Shown here: piece by piece, positions 21,781-34,497 of the stretch | Layout: each line of letters begins with the position of its first letter | How positions within the stretch are numbered: the first letter of the stretch is position 1 | Assembly (NCBI GenBank): GCA_022614965.1 | Contig: JAKEHO010000079.1 | Span: forward strand, 23,663-87,662 | DNA: 64,000 nucleotides | From: Gammaproteobacteria bacterium | GTDB taxonomy: Bacteria > Pseudomonadota > Gammaproteobacteria > JAKEHO01 | Direction: 5' to 3' | The notes under the pieces: model-generated | Seen by the model: only the letters and a program-made list of their open reading frames with translations | Database searches by the model: none | What the model was told of the DNA's origin: nothing | Program-made: the position numbers and the translations under genes

Positions 21781-24063
21781 ATGGCCAGAGCAATCACCCC
21801 ACGCGAGACAGTGCTGCCCCGCTACCACGATCCGGCCGCGGTTCGACACCGCCAATGGCGGCGGCTCAAGGACTTGGTGACGGAGAAGTGCGTGGCCCTC
21901 GGTGGCATCAGCGTCATCATCGCCATCGTCCTGATCTTTTTCTACCTGATTTATGTCGTGGTGCCCTTATTCAAACCCGCGACCATGGAGCGTGTCGCTG
22001 ATTATCCCGCCCCTGGCAATGCGGCCTCAGATACCCTGCATATTGCCATCGAGGAGCAAAACGAGATTGGTCTTAGCATAACCAGTGATGCACGAGCCGT
22101 GTTCTTCCGAACAAAGGACGGGAGCGTCATACAAGAGGTGCCGCTTTCGATTGCGCGAGATGCGTTCATCTCCGCCATCAGCGCTGGCGATCTGGCGCAC
22201 GCAGCGATTGCCCTCGGCCTCTCAAATGGCCGCCTTATTCTGCTCCGCCACGTTTATGACATCAGCCATCCCAACGATATCCGCGTCATCACACCGCGTC
22301 TTGAGTATCCACTCGGGGATAAACCCATCCCGATCGATGCAACGGGTCGATCGCTGATGACCCTGGCGGCCCAGAGCAATGATGAAGAGACAACAGTCGT
22401 CGCGCTCACAGGAGACAGACGCCTTGTCATCGTGAACTTCGCACTGGAAGGATCGTTGTTGGAAGATAAAGTCAGCGTGGAGCGTGGAATAAGTGAACTA
22501 CCAGTTCCTGCCACCGCTGTGACGCGCATCGCACTGAATATGGATCAGCGTGAACTCTATCTTGCGAGCGGTGACGGCTTCATCAGCTATTACGACATCA
22601 CGAACAAATCGGCCCCGAGATTGATCCAGCGCATCAAGGCCGTCCCGGATGGCACGGATATCACAGTGCTTCGCTTCTTAAGTGGCGGGATCTCGTTATT
22701 GGTGGGCGACTCACGCGGCACGGTGACACAGTGGTTCCCGGTGCGCGATGAGAACAATAACTACACCCTCCAGCGGATCCGCACATTCACCGCCTTGGAA
22801 GCGCCTATCACGGGCATTACCCCGGAATACTATCGGAAGGGATTCGCAGCCATCGACCAGAAGGGACGGGTTGCCATCTACCATACAACGGCCGAGCGGA
22901 CGCTGCGCGTGGAACAGGCGGCAGCCGATCCGCTCATACGCGTCGCCCTGTCGCCGCGGGCAAACGGAATGTTGCTCGTTGACGCTGAAGACAAGTACCA
23001 ATTTTGGCACATCCGTAATCCACACCCGGAGGTGTCATGGAACGCGCTGTGGGGCAAAGTCTGGTACGAGAGCCGCACCGAGCCTGAATATATCTGGCAG
23101 TCATCGTCGGCTAGCAACACGTTTGAACCCAAGTTCAGTCTCACCCCGCTGACGTTCGGAACCGTCAAAGCGGCATTTTACGCCATGCTCTTTGCCATCC
23201 CGCTCGCCATCCTTGGTGCGATCTACACAGCGTACTTCATGGCGCCGCGCATGCGCGCTGCAGTCAAACCTACCATCGAGATCATGGAGGCCCTTCCTAC
23301 GGTTATCCTTGGTTTCCTTGCGGGCCTGTGGCTCGCGCCTATTGTGGAAAGCCACCTACCTGGCATCTTTTGTTTGTTGCTCTTGCTGCCGGTTTCTATA
23401 GTCACAGCCGCCTTTCTTTGGTCCCGCTTACCAGCCGATATTCGGCATGGAGTACCGGATGGCTGGGAAGCGGCCCTCTTGATCCCCGTGGTTTGCCTCA
23501 CGGGTGTGGTCGCAATCGCCATCAGCCAGCCCATCGAGTCATTGTTTTTCAACGGCAATATGCCGCAATGGTTGAACGACAGGCTCGGCATCAGTTACGA
23601 CCAGCGCAATTCCCTTGTGGTGGGCTTCGCGATGGGCTTTGCGGTCATTCCGAACATCTTTTCGATCAGCGAAGATGCTATCTTCGGCGTTCCGAAACAC
23701 CTGACCATCGGCTCGCTGGCACTGGGGGCCACTCCTTGGCAAACGGTCGTCGGAGTCGTCTTGCTGACGGCGAGCCCGGGCATCTTTTCGGCCGTCATGA
23801 TCGGCCTAGGACGCGCAGTCGGCGAGACCATGATCGTGTTGATGGCGACTGGTAATACCCCCGTCATTGATTTCAACATCTTCGCAGGATTCAGAGCCCT
23901 TTCGGCAAACATCGCGGTGGAAATGCCCGAAACCGAGGTAAACAGCACGCATTACCGCATTCTGTTTCTCGCCGCGCTCGTATTATTCATCGTCACCTTC
24001 ATGTTCAACACCATAGCGGAGATTGTCCGGCAGAGGCTCCGCGCCAAATACAGTTCCCTGTGA
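21781..24063 (+). CDS. pstC: Phosphate ABC transporter permease PstC, long form with large insertion after TM1
   Basis: C-terminal PstC permease (LGATPWQTVVGVVLLTASPGIFSAVMIGLGRAVGETMIV) plus long beta-propeller-like segment. Confidence 0.93.
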   Translation: MARAITPRETVLPRYHDPAAVRHRQWRRLKDLVTEKCVALGGISVIIAIVLIFFYLIYVVVPLFKPATMERVADYPAPGNAASDTLHIAIEEQNEIGLSITSDARAVFFRTKDGSVIQEVPLSIARDAFISAISAGDLAHAAIALGLSNGRLILLRHVYDISHPNDIRVITPRLEYPLGDKPIPIDATGRSLMTLAAQSNDEETTVVALTGDRRLVIVNFALEGSLLEDKVSVERGISELPVPATAVTRIALNMDQRELYLASGDGFISYYDITNKSAPRLIQRIKAVPDGTDITVLRFLSGGISLLVGDSRGTVTQWFPVRDENNNYTLQRIRTFTALEAPITGITPEYYRKGFAAIDQKGRVAIYHTTAERTLRVEQAAADPLIRVALSPRANGMLLVDAEDKYQFWHIRNPHPEVSWNALWGKVWYESRTEPEYIWQSSSASNTFEPKFSLTPLTFGTVKAAFYAMLFAIPLAILGAIYTAYFMAPRMRAAVKPTIEIMEALPTVILGFLAGLWLAPIVESHLPGIFCLLLLLPVSIVTAAFLWSRLPADIRHGVPDGWEAALLIPVVCLTGVVAIAISQPIESLFFNGNMPQWLNDRLGISYDQRNSLVVGFAMGFAVIPNIFSISEDAIFGVPKHLTIGSLALGATPWQTVVGVVLLTASPGIFSAVMIGLGRAVGETMIVLMATGNTPVIDFNIFAGFRALSANIAVEMPETEVNSTHYRILFLAALVLFIVTFMFNTIAEIVRQRLRAKYSSL

Positions 24064-24076
24064 GGTTCTGAGCCCC

Positions 24077-25726
24077 ATGCGTGAATGGATTAGAAGCGGC
24101 AGTCCCTGGGTGTGGCTCAACGCGGGAGCCGTCAGCGTGTGCCTGGTGATGGTCCTTGGGCTGCTTTTGCTTATTGCGGTCCGTGGCCTCGGACACTTCT
24201 GGCCTTCAAACATCGTTCAACTTCACCATCTTGAAGAGGATGGCAGCGCTGAGCGGCTCATCGGTGAGTTTGTTGATCACGAGAAGATCCCGCGTGAGGG
24301 CGTAGCAGGCCTCAGTGAGTCCTTGCCCTCAAAGGCCCACCTCATAGACCGTTATCTCCTCAAGATTGGCAACCGCGATCTCTTTGGCAGAGATTTCCGC
24401 TGGATTGTCGGTCCCTCAATCCTCAATTCGGAGTATCCCAAACACCTAACGGCCGTGGAGCGACACGAGTGGGGAAACCTCTACGGCTACCTCATTGCGC
24501 TCAAGGAAAGAGGCGAAGTGATCCACAGCGACCAACCCAATTGGGACGTGCTTCAGGAACGCCTAGCGCGAAAGCAGGGTCTCTTTAAGGAGATACGCCA
24601 CCTCGAGAAGGATGTCGTTGGCGCTATTAACTACCGTATGGAAAGGTTGCGCCTCAAGGAACGGGGCCTGGAACTTGACGGTGTCCTCGACCGCGCCGCC
24701 TATCGAAACATTGAAGTGGAGCGAACCGACTTGCAAGGCGAATACGACCAGCTCACCAAACGGCTTGCCGATCTCTACGATGCCATCGGCCGAGACGGCG
24801 CAGTCTTTGAGATTGCTGACGGCAGAGAGGTTGAGATCCCTATCTCGAAGATCGTCCGGGTCTATCAGCCTAATCGTATGGACCCCCTCGAGAAGCTGCG
24901 TTTTTACGGGGTGAAACTATGGGAGTTCGTGTCCGATGAGCCGCGGGAAGCCAACACCGAAGGCGGGATTTTGCCCGCCATCTTTGGAACTGCACTGATG
25001 GTGATGATCATGTCGGTGTTTGTTACGCCCTTTGGGGTCGTCGCCGCCGTCTACCTTCGTGAATACGCCAAACAAGGACCACTGACCCGGCTTATCCGGA
25101 TTGCCGTCAACAACCTCGCCGGCGTCCCGTCTGTCGTGTACGGCGTGTTCGGCCTCGGATTTTTTGTGTATGTGTTGGGTGGCAGCATTGATCAGTTGTT
25201 TTTCCGCGAGGCACTGCCAGGACCCACATTCGGCACGCCAGGGCTGATGTGGGCGTCGCTCACGCTCGCCATCCTCACCGTGCCGGTGGTCATCGTGGCC
25301 ACCGAAGAAGGTTTATCTCGGATCCCTCGGGCAATCCGAGAAGGTAGCCTGGCACTCGGGGCCACAAAGGCCGAGACCCTTTGGCGCACCGTGTTGCCCA
25401 TGACCGCACCGGCGATGATGACCGGGTTAATCCTCGCTGTTGCGCGAGCGGCCGGCGAAGTGGCGCCGTTGATGTTGGTCGGCGTCGTCAAGCTTGCGCC
25501 ATCCCTCGCGATGGACGGCAACTTTCCTTATCTCCACCTCGATCGCAAGTTCATGCATTTGGGCTTTCACATCTATGATGTGGGCTTTCAAAGCCCTAAT
25601 GTCGAGGCCGCAAGACCCCTCGTCTATGCGACTGCACTGCTCCTGGTGCTCCTCATCATCGTATTGAATCTCGCCGCCATCCACATACGCAACCGTCTAC
25701 GGGAGAAGTATAATGCTGCAGAATAA
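24077..25726 (+). CDS. pstA: Phosphate ABC transporter permease PstA, long form with coiled-coil insertion
   Basis: [48 protein letters not shown]; start placed at MREWIRSG. Confidence 0.94.
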   Translation: MREWIRSGSPWVWLNAGAVSVCLVMVLGLLLLIAVRGLGHFWPSNIVQLHHLEEDGSAERLIGEFVDHEKIPREGVAGLSESLPSKAHLIDRYLLKIGNRDLFGRDFRWIVGPSILNSEYPKHLTAVERHEWGNLYGYLIALKERGEVIHSDQPNWDVLQERLARKQGLFKEIRHLEKDVVGAINYRMERLRLKERGLELDGVLDRAAYRNIEVERTDLQGEYDQLTKRLADLYDAIGRDGAVFEIADGREVEIPISKIVRVYQPNRMDPLEKLRFYGVKLWEFVSDEPREANTEGGILPAIFGTALMVMIMSVFVTPFGVVAAVYLREYAKQGPLTRLIRIAVNNLAGVPSVVYGVFGLGFFVYVLGGSIDQLFFREALPGPTFGTPGLMWASLTLAILTVPVVIVATEEGLSRIPRAIREGSLALGATKAETLWRTVLPMTAPAMMTGLILAVARAAGEVAPLMLVGVVKLAPSLAMDGNFPYLHLDRKFMHLGFHIYDVGFQSPNVEAARPLVYATALLLVLLIIVLNLAAIHIRNRLREKYNAAE

Positions 25727-26606
25727 TCGCGAGCGGACGCCACTCATGCCAAAAGAAACCGCGGCGCAACGCCCAGACAAGCCGGTGCGTGCCCATGCCC
25801 TTGACATTTCCTTGCTATCAAGGAGCGACCGTGAGCCTGTCGCTCGCGAACAGTCCGAATGCATCGCCGTTACGGATCTCAACCTCTATTACGGGGAAAA
25901 ACAGGCCCTGAAGGATGTCTCACTTTCCATACCCGAAAAACATGTGACGGCATTCATTGGGCCAAGTGGATGTGGCAAGACCACGTTGCTTCGCTGCTTC
26001 AACCGCATGAATGACCTGATCGATAACGTGCGTGTAGAGGGCGAAATTCTTTTGCATGGTCAGAATATTTGCGACAAGCGCATTAATGTGGCTGAACTTC
26101 GTCGCCGAGTGGGTATGGTGTTTCAAAAGCCGAACCCATTTCCGAAGTCGGTCTACGAAAACGTCGCTTATGGTCTTCGGATCCAGGGGATCAAGAATCG
26201 GCGCCGATTGGACAAGGTTGTTGAACAGGCCCTCAAAGCAGCCGCCCTTTGGGATGAGGTCAAGGACCGCCTAAACGATAGCGCAATGGGCCTCTCTGGA
26301 GGCCAGCAACAACGCTTGGTCATTGCCCGCGCCATTGCCATAGAGCCCGAGGTCTTGCTGCTTGATGAACCGGCTTCCGCACTTGACCCGGCTTCAACAC
26401 TGAAGATCGAGGAACTGATGTATGAACTTAAGACGAATTACACCATCGTCATCGTAACCCACAATATGCAGCAAGCGGCGCGCGTTTCCGATTTCACGGC
26501 CTTTTTGTATCTAGGCGAGCTCATCGAATTTGACGACACCAACACGCTATTTACTAATCCAAAGATGAAGCAGACTGAGAATTACGTCACCGGTCGGTAC
26601 GGATAA
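25713..26606 (+). CDS. pstB: Phosphate ABC transporter ATPase PstB
   Basis: [20 protein letters not shown] Walker [15 protein letters not shown] signature. Confidence 0.97.
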   Translation: MLQNNRERTPLMPKETAAQRPDKPVRAHALDISLLSRSDREPVAREQSECIAVTDLNLYYGEKQALKDVSLSIPEKHVTAFIGPSGCGKTTLLRCFNRMNDLIDNVRVEGEILLHGQNICDKRINVAELRRRVGMVFQKPNPFPKSVYENVAYGLRIQGIKNRRRLDKVVEQALKAAALWDEVKDRLNDSAMGLSGGQQQRLVIARAIAIEPEVLLLDEPASALDPASTLKIEELMYELKTNYTIVIVTHNMQQAARVSDFTAFLYLGELIEFDDTNTLFTNPKMKQTENYVTGRYG

Positions 26607-26647
26607 GAACGAGATATTTGTTGCATAATTAGCGACGAGGAAGATCC

Positions 26648-27370
26648 ATGACAGCCACATCATTTTCTCCACACATCTCCCGGCAGTTTGACCAGGAGCT
26701 CGAGGACATTCGCGCGCGTGTCCTGGCGATGGGCGGCTTGACGGAAGCCCAAATTGCCGATGCGCTTGAAGCGCTCTGCGACGGTAACAGTGAGCTGGCG
26801 GAGCAGGTCATAGAAAACGACATCAAAGTCAATACGCTCGAAGTGTCAATCGATGAAGATTGCACGCAGATCCTGGCCCGCCGGCAACCGGCGGCGACTG
26901 ATCTGCGATTGGTCGTAGCCGTAGGCAAGACCATCACGGACCTTGAACGCATCGGGGATGAAGCGGAAAAGATCGGGCACATGGCATTGCACCTTGCCGA
27001 AAATCAGTGCCCCAAGTCGTACTATGTCGGCCTTGAGTCAATGGGGAATCATGTGCGTGCGATGTTGCACGATGCATTGGATGCCTTCGCCCGAATGGAC
27101 TCCGAAAGCGCGCTTAAGGTCGCCAGCGAAGATCCGAAGGTGGATCAGGAATACGTTGCGATCCTCCGGCAGCTGATAACCTACATGATGGAGGATCCTC
27201 GCAGTATCGCACGTGCAATGGATGTGATTTGGTCCGTGCGCGCACTGGAGCGTATCGGAGACCACGCCAGCAACATTTGTGAAAACGTGATCTACCTCGT
27301 TGAAGGTAAAAACGTGCGCCATGTCAGCCTAGAGGAAATGCGAAAGAAGGTTCGCCCCGAATCAGATTAG
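26648..27370 (+). CDS. phoU: Phosphate transport regulator PhoU
   Basis: PhoU repeats (ATDLRLVVAVGKTITDLERIGDEAEKI...ALERIGDHASNICENVIYLVEG). Confidence 0.96.
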   Translation: MTATSFSPHISRQFDQELEDIRARVLAMGGLTEAQIADALEALCDGNSELAEQVIENDIKVNTLEVSIDEDCTQILARRQPAATDLRLVVAVGKTITDLERIGDEAEKIGHMALHLAENQCPKSYYVGLESMGNHVRAMLHDALDAFARMDSESALKVASEDPKVDQEYVAILRQLITYMMEDPRSIARAMDVIWSVRALERIGDHASNICENVIYLVEGKNVRHVSLEEMRKKVRPESD

Positions 27371-27423
27371 GCGAGAGTAGCGTATATTACTTTTTGCATC
27401 AGGGCGCGCGAATAGTTAGCCCA

Positions 27424-28269
27424 TCATTTTTCCGCAACGATGTACGCGATCCAGCCGGCATCGGGCTTGCCCCGCGTGGTTGGATAAAAACGCCCATCCC
27501 CCTCGCCGGTTTTCTCATCCGTGCCCTGCCAATAGATGGTTGCTCTGCGAAAACCTGATTCAGTCAGCAACTCCGTCAGTTCGGGCAGCGTCCACAGGCG
27601 CCAATCGTAGGTAAATGCCCGTTTCAGCCTGGAACCATCTTCGAATGCAAAATCAATATGACATAGGATCTCACAGCTAATCGGATTGTAGTCCGCTTGG
27701 TTCCAGATGTAGGTGAAGCCATTATGTCTTGTCCGCTCTTTTGACGCTCGGCAGGCATCGTACCCACCAAAGGCATCAAGAAAAAGGATCCCATCTTTCA
27801 CCAAACACTGAAGCACACGTCGAAAGTATCGCCTCAACAGGCTTCGCTCCTTGAAGATCCAGTAGCTGAAGTTCATGGCAATGACCGTGTCCATTGGCGC
27901 CATGTCGACCTTCATCACATCCTCATTGATGAGTCTAATACGGCGTGCTGCCTTTGGGGGTAATTGGGCAATATGGTGGGCGATCCCCCAATCTAAAACC
28001 TTCCGATTGAGGTCTATCCCGACAGCCCTGTTCCGGCTGCGCCGCCGTACCCATTCACAGGCAGCATTCGCCGTACCACAAAAATCCTCACGCAACGAGT
28101 AGGCTTCGCGCTGTCGAAGTCTTTTGAACGTCTCATCGACAAAATCGATGTCTGCTTCAACACACTGAACTGCCTGCTCATACAGTACGTAGGCATCGGC
28201 GCACTCGGCCATGCGCTCCGTGCCCCGTCTCGTTCCACGTTTCATTTTTCTTTCTGCCACCTTTATCAC
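27424..28269 (-). CDS. Class I SAM-dependent methyltransferase
   Basis: LREDFCGTANAACEWVRR...AVGIDLNRKVLDWGIAH...MDTVIAMNFSYW. Confidence 0.85.
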   Translation of the reverse strand: MIKVAERKMKRGTRRGTERMAECADAYVLYEQAVQCVEADIDFVDETFKRLRQREAYSLREDFCGTANAACEWVRRRSRNRAVGIDLNRKVLDWGIAHHIAQLPPKAARRIRLINEDVMKVDMAPMDTVIAMNFSYWIFKERSLLRRYFRRVLQCLVKDGILFLDAFGGYDACRASKERTRHNGFTYIWNQADYNPISCEILCHIDFAFEDGSRLKRAFTYDWRLWTLPELTELLTESGFRRATIYWQGTDEKTGEGDGRFYPTTRGKPDAGWIAYIVAEK

Positions 28270-28540
28270 AATTAACCCACTCGCCTTAACACGGAGTACT
28301 CCGCTGCTTCATCCCGTTAGGATGATCCTTCGCCGCGATTACACAAGTATGGAGCAGCGAGTTGGGTTTGCGTATATACATTGCCGGTTGAGCGATGCAA
28401 TGTCGCAAATGCATGGGTGCCTTATCCTTAACTCAGCGCTCGTCTGCATATTGATGTGATGCCGTCAGACCCCGAAATGCCTAAAGTAGAAACGGCTGCC
28501 CGTTGACTCCTCAGGCAGTCGATAGCCGGTTGCCCCAAAA

Positions 28541-28570
28541 TTAAAAGCCCCGCCACGAAGGGCGGGGCTT
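28541..28570 (-). terminator. Rho-independent terminator after groL
   Basis: Minus strand AGCCCCGCC-CTTCGT-GGCGGGGCT followed by TTTAATTTT. Confidence 0.88.
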
Positions 28571-28602
28571 CGGATCGCTCAAGGAAGTGACGGGCAAGAC
28601 GC

Positions 28603-30291
<1,689 letters not shown>

Positions 30292-30295
30292 TCAA

Positions 30296-30586
30296 TCATT
30301 CGTCGATGATGCCGATGATGTCTTCCTCGCGCATCACCAGGACATCCTCACCGTTGACCTTCACCTCGGTGCCTGAGTACTTGCCAAACAGGACCTTTTG
30401 GCCAACCTTGACATCCATGGGCCGCACCTCACCGTTCTCCAGGATCTTCCCCGGACCCGCGGCGATCACCTCTCCACGGACAGGTTTCTCGGCCGCCGTG
30501 TCCGGGATCACAATGCCGCCCGCGCTGGTGCGCTCTTCTTCCGTGCGCTTGACAATCACGCGATCATGCAATGGACGAATATTCAT
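30296..30586 (-). CDS. groS: Co-chaperonin GroES
   Basis: [47 protein letters not shown]. Confidence 0.98.
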   Translation of the reverse strand: MNIRPLHDRVIVKRTEEERTSAGGIVIPDTAAEKPVRGEVIAAGPGKILENGEVRPMDVKVGQKVLFGKYSGTEVKVNGEDVLVMREEDIIGIIDE

Positions 30587-30641
30587 CGGGTTATCTCCTA
30601 AAGCCAAACTGGGTATCGATTAGATTCTTGACAAGAGGCTG

Positions 30642-30668
30642 TTAGCACTCTCCCATGGTGAGTGCTAA
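30642..30668 (-). promoter_or_regulatory. CIRCE operator (HrcA site) upstream of groESL
   Basis: Exact TTAGCACTC-N9(tcccatggt)-GAGTGCTAA. Confidence 0.97.
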
Positions 30669-31105
30669 TTATAAAGGGGTTCGGGTGACTGTCAAGAATC
30701 CGCGGTGACTCCCCTGCTTGCAGGCACCGCGGCCAAGTGGTGGGACGACGCAACCCCCCCAGGCCTTCCTACCGGTCTTATCCGAGTGAGGCCACCGACA
30801 CCCCTCGTCATCCCGTTGCCAAGGTGCCCAAGTGAGGGGCAAAGACGGTGCATCAATCGACCATGACGGGTGCCACTGGCCCGAGAGAAGGAGGAACAGA
30901 CGATGGCCTCACAACGTTTATGATGGGTAGAGGGGCAGGGCGGGTGCCACCGAGGACAGTTGAGACAGCGATGGGCGAACGGGTTAATAGCGAGGTCGCC
31001 CCAAGGGGTAAAGCCAACCTCGCCGTAGCTAATTCGAAGTTGAATTGGCAAAATGCGCAACAATTGACAAATTTGGCGATTGCGAGCCTATTTTAAGGGG
31101 GAGCT

Positions 31106-31435
31106 ATGGATCCTGAACCCGAACATTTGCTTGTCTTGAGTACCTGCCCTGGGTCAATCACGGCGAAGAAAATCGCCCAGACACTTGTTGAATCGGGCTG
31201 CGCCGCCTGCGTGAACATTCTTCCCGCACACTCCATATTTTGGTGGAAGGGCCGCATCGAAAGCGCCGACGAACATGTGCTCTTAATAAAGACGCGCATC
31301 GACCGCTATCACGAGGTTGAGCGCACGATCCTGGCGCAGCACCCCTATGAACTTCCCGAGGTTATCGCAGTCCCTATCAAAGCCGGTTTAATGGGCTATC
31401 TTTCCTGGATTGACGACGTCTTACGCGCTAGTTGA
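31106..31435 (+). CDS. cutA: Divalent-cation tolerance protein CutA
   Basis: SGCAACVNILPAHSIFWWKGRIESADEHVLLIKTR...HPYELPEVIAVPI. Confidence 0.95.
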   Translation: MDPEPEHLLVLSTCPGSITAKKIAQTLVESGCAACVNILPAHSIFWWKGRIESADEHVLLIKTRIDRYHEVERTILAQHPYELPEVIAVPIKAGLMGYLSWIDDVLRAS

Positions 31436-33372
31436 TGAAGCCCCTACTTGCCACATTCACATTTTCCCTCGCCCTGCTTGCACACGGCGTAGCCTCAAGC
31501 GATGACGTCCTGTCGAACGGCACCGTCAACGGCCTCACGCCAAACCCCACGGCGGACGAGGCACCAGCGCCGAAGGAGAACCTGCTTCAAGAGGTACCTA
31601 ACCTTGATGAGGTCTTCAACCTCGGCCCTCAACCGACAGAATTTCTCGATGCAGACAAGGCGTTTATGGTCACTGCCGTCGTTGACGATCCGAACACCCT
31701 GACAACGTACTGGCAGATTGCCGATGGATATTATCTGTATCGGGACAAGTTCAAGTTTAAGGTGAAAGGCGGCACGGTGGCGCTGCAAGAGGTTGCCCTC
31801 CCACAGGGCGAGATCAAGGAAGACCCCACCTTCGGACGGGTTAAAATCATTCGTGGTGCAACCGAGATCAAATTGGCGCTGATCCGTTCCGCCCCTCCCC
31901 CTGCCCAGATCGAACTTGAGATCGGTTACCAGGGCTGCGCCGAGGACGGTATTTGCTATCCCCCGATAACGAAAGTCATTGCATTGCGGCTCGACCCGGT
32001 GATGAGCCCCGCGGCCGCGACCACTGTACAACCGCGGGGTGGCGTCGATGAAGATTTTATCTCCGAGCAACAGGGGATCGCCCACAAGCTGGCCAGTGGC
32101 AACACGTTTCTCACACTACTCAGTTTTCTTGGCTTTGGGTTGCTGCTCGCGTTTACCCCCTGCGTCTTCCCAATGGTCCCCATCCTCTCCGGGATCATTG
32201 TCGGGCATGGAGAACGGATCACCACAGCTAAGGCGTTCAACCTGTCGCTGGTCTATGTGCTGGCGATGGCACTGACCTATGCGGTCATCGGGGTGCTGGC
32301 GGGCTCCTCGGGAGATAACCTGCAGGCGCTATTTCAAAAGCCTTGGGTGTTACTGAGTTTTAGTGCTCTTTTTGTTGCGCTTGCCTTGTCAATGTTCGGA
32401 TTCTATCACTTACAGCTTCCCGCCAGCCTCCAGAGCCGACTCTGGCATCTAAGTGAACACCAAGATCGGGGCACCCTCCACGGTGCCGCCGTTATGGGAT
32501 CCCTATCGGCCCTGATCGTCGGGCCGTGTGTCGCCCCACCACTTTTGGGTGCACTTCTCTATATAAGTCAAACGGGGAATGCGCTTCTTGGCGGAGCCGC
32601 CCTGCTCGCCATGGGATTGGGATTCGGGATCCCACTTCTTATCGTTGGCACATCTGCGGGGAAGCTCCTGCCGAAAGTAGGCCACTGGATGGACGTCGTC
32701 CAGCGCATATTCGGCGTGGTGTTACTGGGCGTCGCGATCTGGTTCATGGAACGCGTACTACCGCCCTCTGTTACGCTGCTGTTGTGGGCATCGCTTCTCA
32801 TCGTGTCGGCCGTCTACATGGGCGCGCTCGATGGCCTGGAGCGCTCGGCCTCTGGCTGGCGGCGGCTGTGGAAAGGCGTTGGCCTCACCATGCTCATTTA
32901 CGGCGTGGTGCTGGTCTTGACTGCCGCCAGTGGCGGGGGCGACGTGCTCAAACCACTCATCGGGACCGCCTTCGTTGGGAGCGGAGACAGAGGTGCACAG
33001 GCGGGCCTTCAATTCACCGAAGTAAAAGGTTTACCCGCCCTCGCCAATGAATTAGCGAAGGCCAAGGCGCAGCGAAGACCGGCGGTGTTAGACCTCTACG
33101 CCGACTGGTGCGTCACGTGCAAGGAATTAGAAACGTATACGTTTTCGGATCCGGGGGTACAACAGACACTCGCCGAGGCGGCGCTCTTGAGGGCAGATGT
33201 CACCGCAAATGACCACGCCGATCGGGCCTTATTAAAACAGTTGCAGCTCTTTGGACCTCCTGCGATCCTTTTCTATGGATCCGATGCGGTGGAACGCCGC
33301 CCTTATCGGTTGGCCGGTTTTGTGGGGCCCGATGCCTTTCGCGAACACGCGCGTAAAGCGCTGGCCCCATGA
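31435..33372 (+). CDS. dsbD: Thiol:disulfide interchange protein DsbD
   Basis: N-terminal DsbD domain, TM domain with FTPCVFPMVPILSGII, C-terminal thioredoxin YADWCVTCKELE. Confidence 0.96.
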   Translation: MKPLLATFTFSLALLAHGVASSDDVLSNGTVNGLTPNPTADEAPAPKENLLQEVPNLDEVFNLGPQPTEFLDADKAFMVTAVVDDPNTLTTYWQIADGYYLYRDKFKFKVKGGTVALQEVALPQGEIKEDPTFGRVKIIRGATEIKLALIRSAPPPAQIELEIGYQGCAEDGICYPPITKVIALRLDPVMSPAAATTVQPRGGVDEDFISEQQGIAHKLASGNTFLTLLSFLGFGLLLAFTPCVFPMVPILSGIIVGHGERITTAKAFNLSLVYVLAMALTYAVIGVLAGSSGDNLQALFQKPWVLLSFSALFVALALSMFGFYHLQLPASLQSRLWHLSEHQDRGTLHGAAVMGSLSALIVGPCVAPPLLGALLYISQTGNALLGGAALLAMGLGFGIPLLIVGTSAGKLLPKVGHWMDVVQRIFGVVLLGVAIWFMERVLPPSVTLLLWASLLIVSAVYMGALDGLERSASGWRRLWKGVGLTMLIYGVVLVLTAASGGGDVLKPLIGTAFVGSGDRGAQAGLQFTEVKGLPALANELAKAKAQRRPAVLDLYADWCVTCKELETYTFSDPGVQQTLAEAALLRADVTANDHADRALLKQLQLFGPPAILFYGSDAVERRPYRLAGFVGPDAFREHARKALAP

Positions 33373-33935
33373 AAACATTGCTCCCGGTCCTCGCCAGCGC
33401 AGCGCTGATGCTGCTATCTGGGTTGGCCGGCTACCTTGTCCATGAGCGACTTACGGGCGTGCCAAACCCAGCGCCGGCGGCCCTGCCTTCCACTACCTAC
33501 TCGACGCACGCGGCGATTGGTACACGCCGACCTGACTTTACGCTGCCAGATCTCAAGGGCACCGCGCGCAACGTGGGGGAGTGGGATGGCAAGGTGCTGG
33601 CGGTCAATTTTTGGGCAACCTGGTGCCCGCCCTGCCAAGAGGAGATCCCCGAATTCATCGAATTGCAGAAAGAATACGGACCCCGTGGGCTACAATTCGT
33701 AGGGATCGCCATTGATGATCTCGACAGCGTCCGGGACTTCGCGCAGAAGATGGAGGTCAACTACCCGATATTGATCGGGGAGCAAGACGCCATTCAGGTC
33801 GCAACGACATTCGGCAACACCATTGGGGCCCTGCCGTATATCGCCATTGTCGATCGCACCGGTCGCATCGTATTTGCCAGACGGGGTGCGCTTTCACGGG
33901 ACGAGGCCATCAAGGTCATCACCGCACTGCTCTAA
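33369..33935 (+). CDS. TlpA/ResA-family thioredoxin-like protein
   Basis: FWATWCPPCQEEIPEFIELQKEYG with signal anchor. Confidence 0.94.
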   Translation: MKTLLPVLASAALMLLSGLAGYLVHERLTGVPNPAPAALPSTTYSTHAAIGTRRPDFTLPDLKGTARNVGEWDGKVLAVNFWATWCPPCQEEIPEFIELQKEYGPRGLQFVGIAIDDLDSVRDFAQKMEVNYPILIGEQDAIQVATTFGNTIGALPYIAIVDRTGRIVFARRGALSRDEAIKVITALL

Positions 33936-34049
33936 GCCAATCTGCACCTCCACATCCGTCGAAAAAAGCCTCGAACTCCGGGCTTTTGTGTGCTACTTTG
34001 TCGCTAAATTCGCTGATCTCCAAAAAAAGCGTACCCCGATGGCACCCAG

Positions 34050-34496
34050 ATGGCACATCTTTTAGTTCTCAACGGTCCAAATCTCAACCTGCTTGGCGAG
34101 CGGGAACCGGAAGTCTACGGTACGGTGACGCTGGCGACGATCCATGAACGCCTTGCCAAGCTCGCTCAAGTGGCGGGCCATCAGATCACCTGTTACCAAA
34201 GCGATGCTGAACATGAGTTGATCGCGCGAATTCACGCCGCCCGCAGGGACGGGACCGCCTTCATTATTATCAATCCGGGGGCCTTCACCCATACCAGCAT
34301 TGCGATTCGCGATGCGCTCCTCGCTGTAAATGTCCCCTTTATCGAGGTCCACCTTTCCAACGTCTATGGAAGGGAAGCCTTTCGTCGCCAGTCCTACCTA
34401 TCCGACATTGCCGTTGGGGTCATTAGCGGGCTCGGGGCCGTGGGGTATGAGCTCGCATTACAAGCCGCCCTGCGTCAGGTGGAAGGCAAGGGCTAG
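34050..34496 (+). CDS. aroQ: Type II 3-dehydroquinate dehydratase
   Basis: [21 protein letters not shown]...[17 protein letters not shown]...PFIEVHLSN. Confidence 0.97.
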   Translation: MAHLLVLNGPNLNLLGEREPEVYGTVTLATIHERLAKLAQVAGHQITCYQSDAEHELIARIHAARRDGTAFIIINPGAFTHTSIAIRDALLAVNVPFIEVHLSNVYGREAFRRQSYLSDIAVGVISGLGAVGYELALQAALRQVEGKG

Positions 34497-34497
34497 G

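Noticed and set aside
28211-28459. 82-aa + strand ORF after the methyltransferase start
   Set aside because: Overlaps the methyltransferase 5' end antisense; no family features
30692-31063. 123-aa minus-strand ORF between groES and cutA
   Set aside because: Low-complexity composition, no recognisable family or SD; likely spurious
33960-33990. AAAAGCC...GGCTTTT hairpin after the tlpA-like gene as a terminator
   Set aside because: Seven-bp AT-rich stem with a 10-nt loop; too weak to claim
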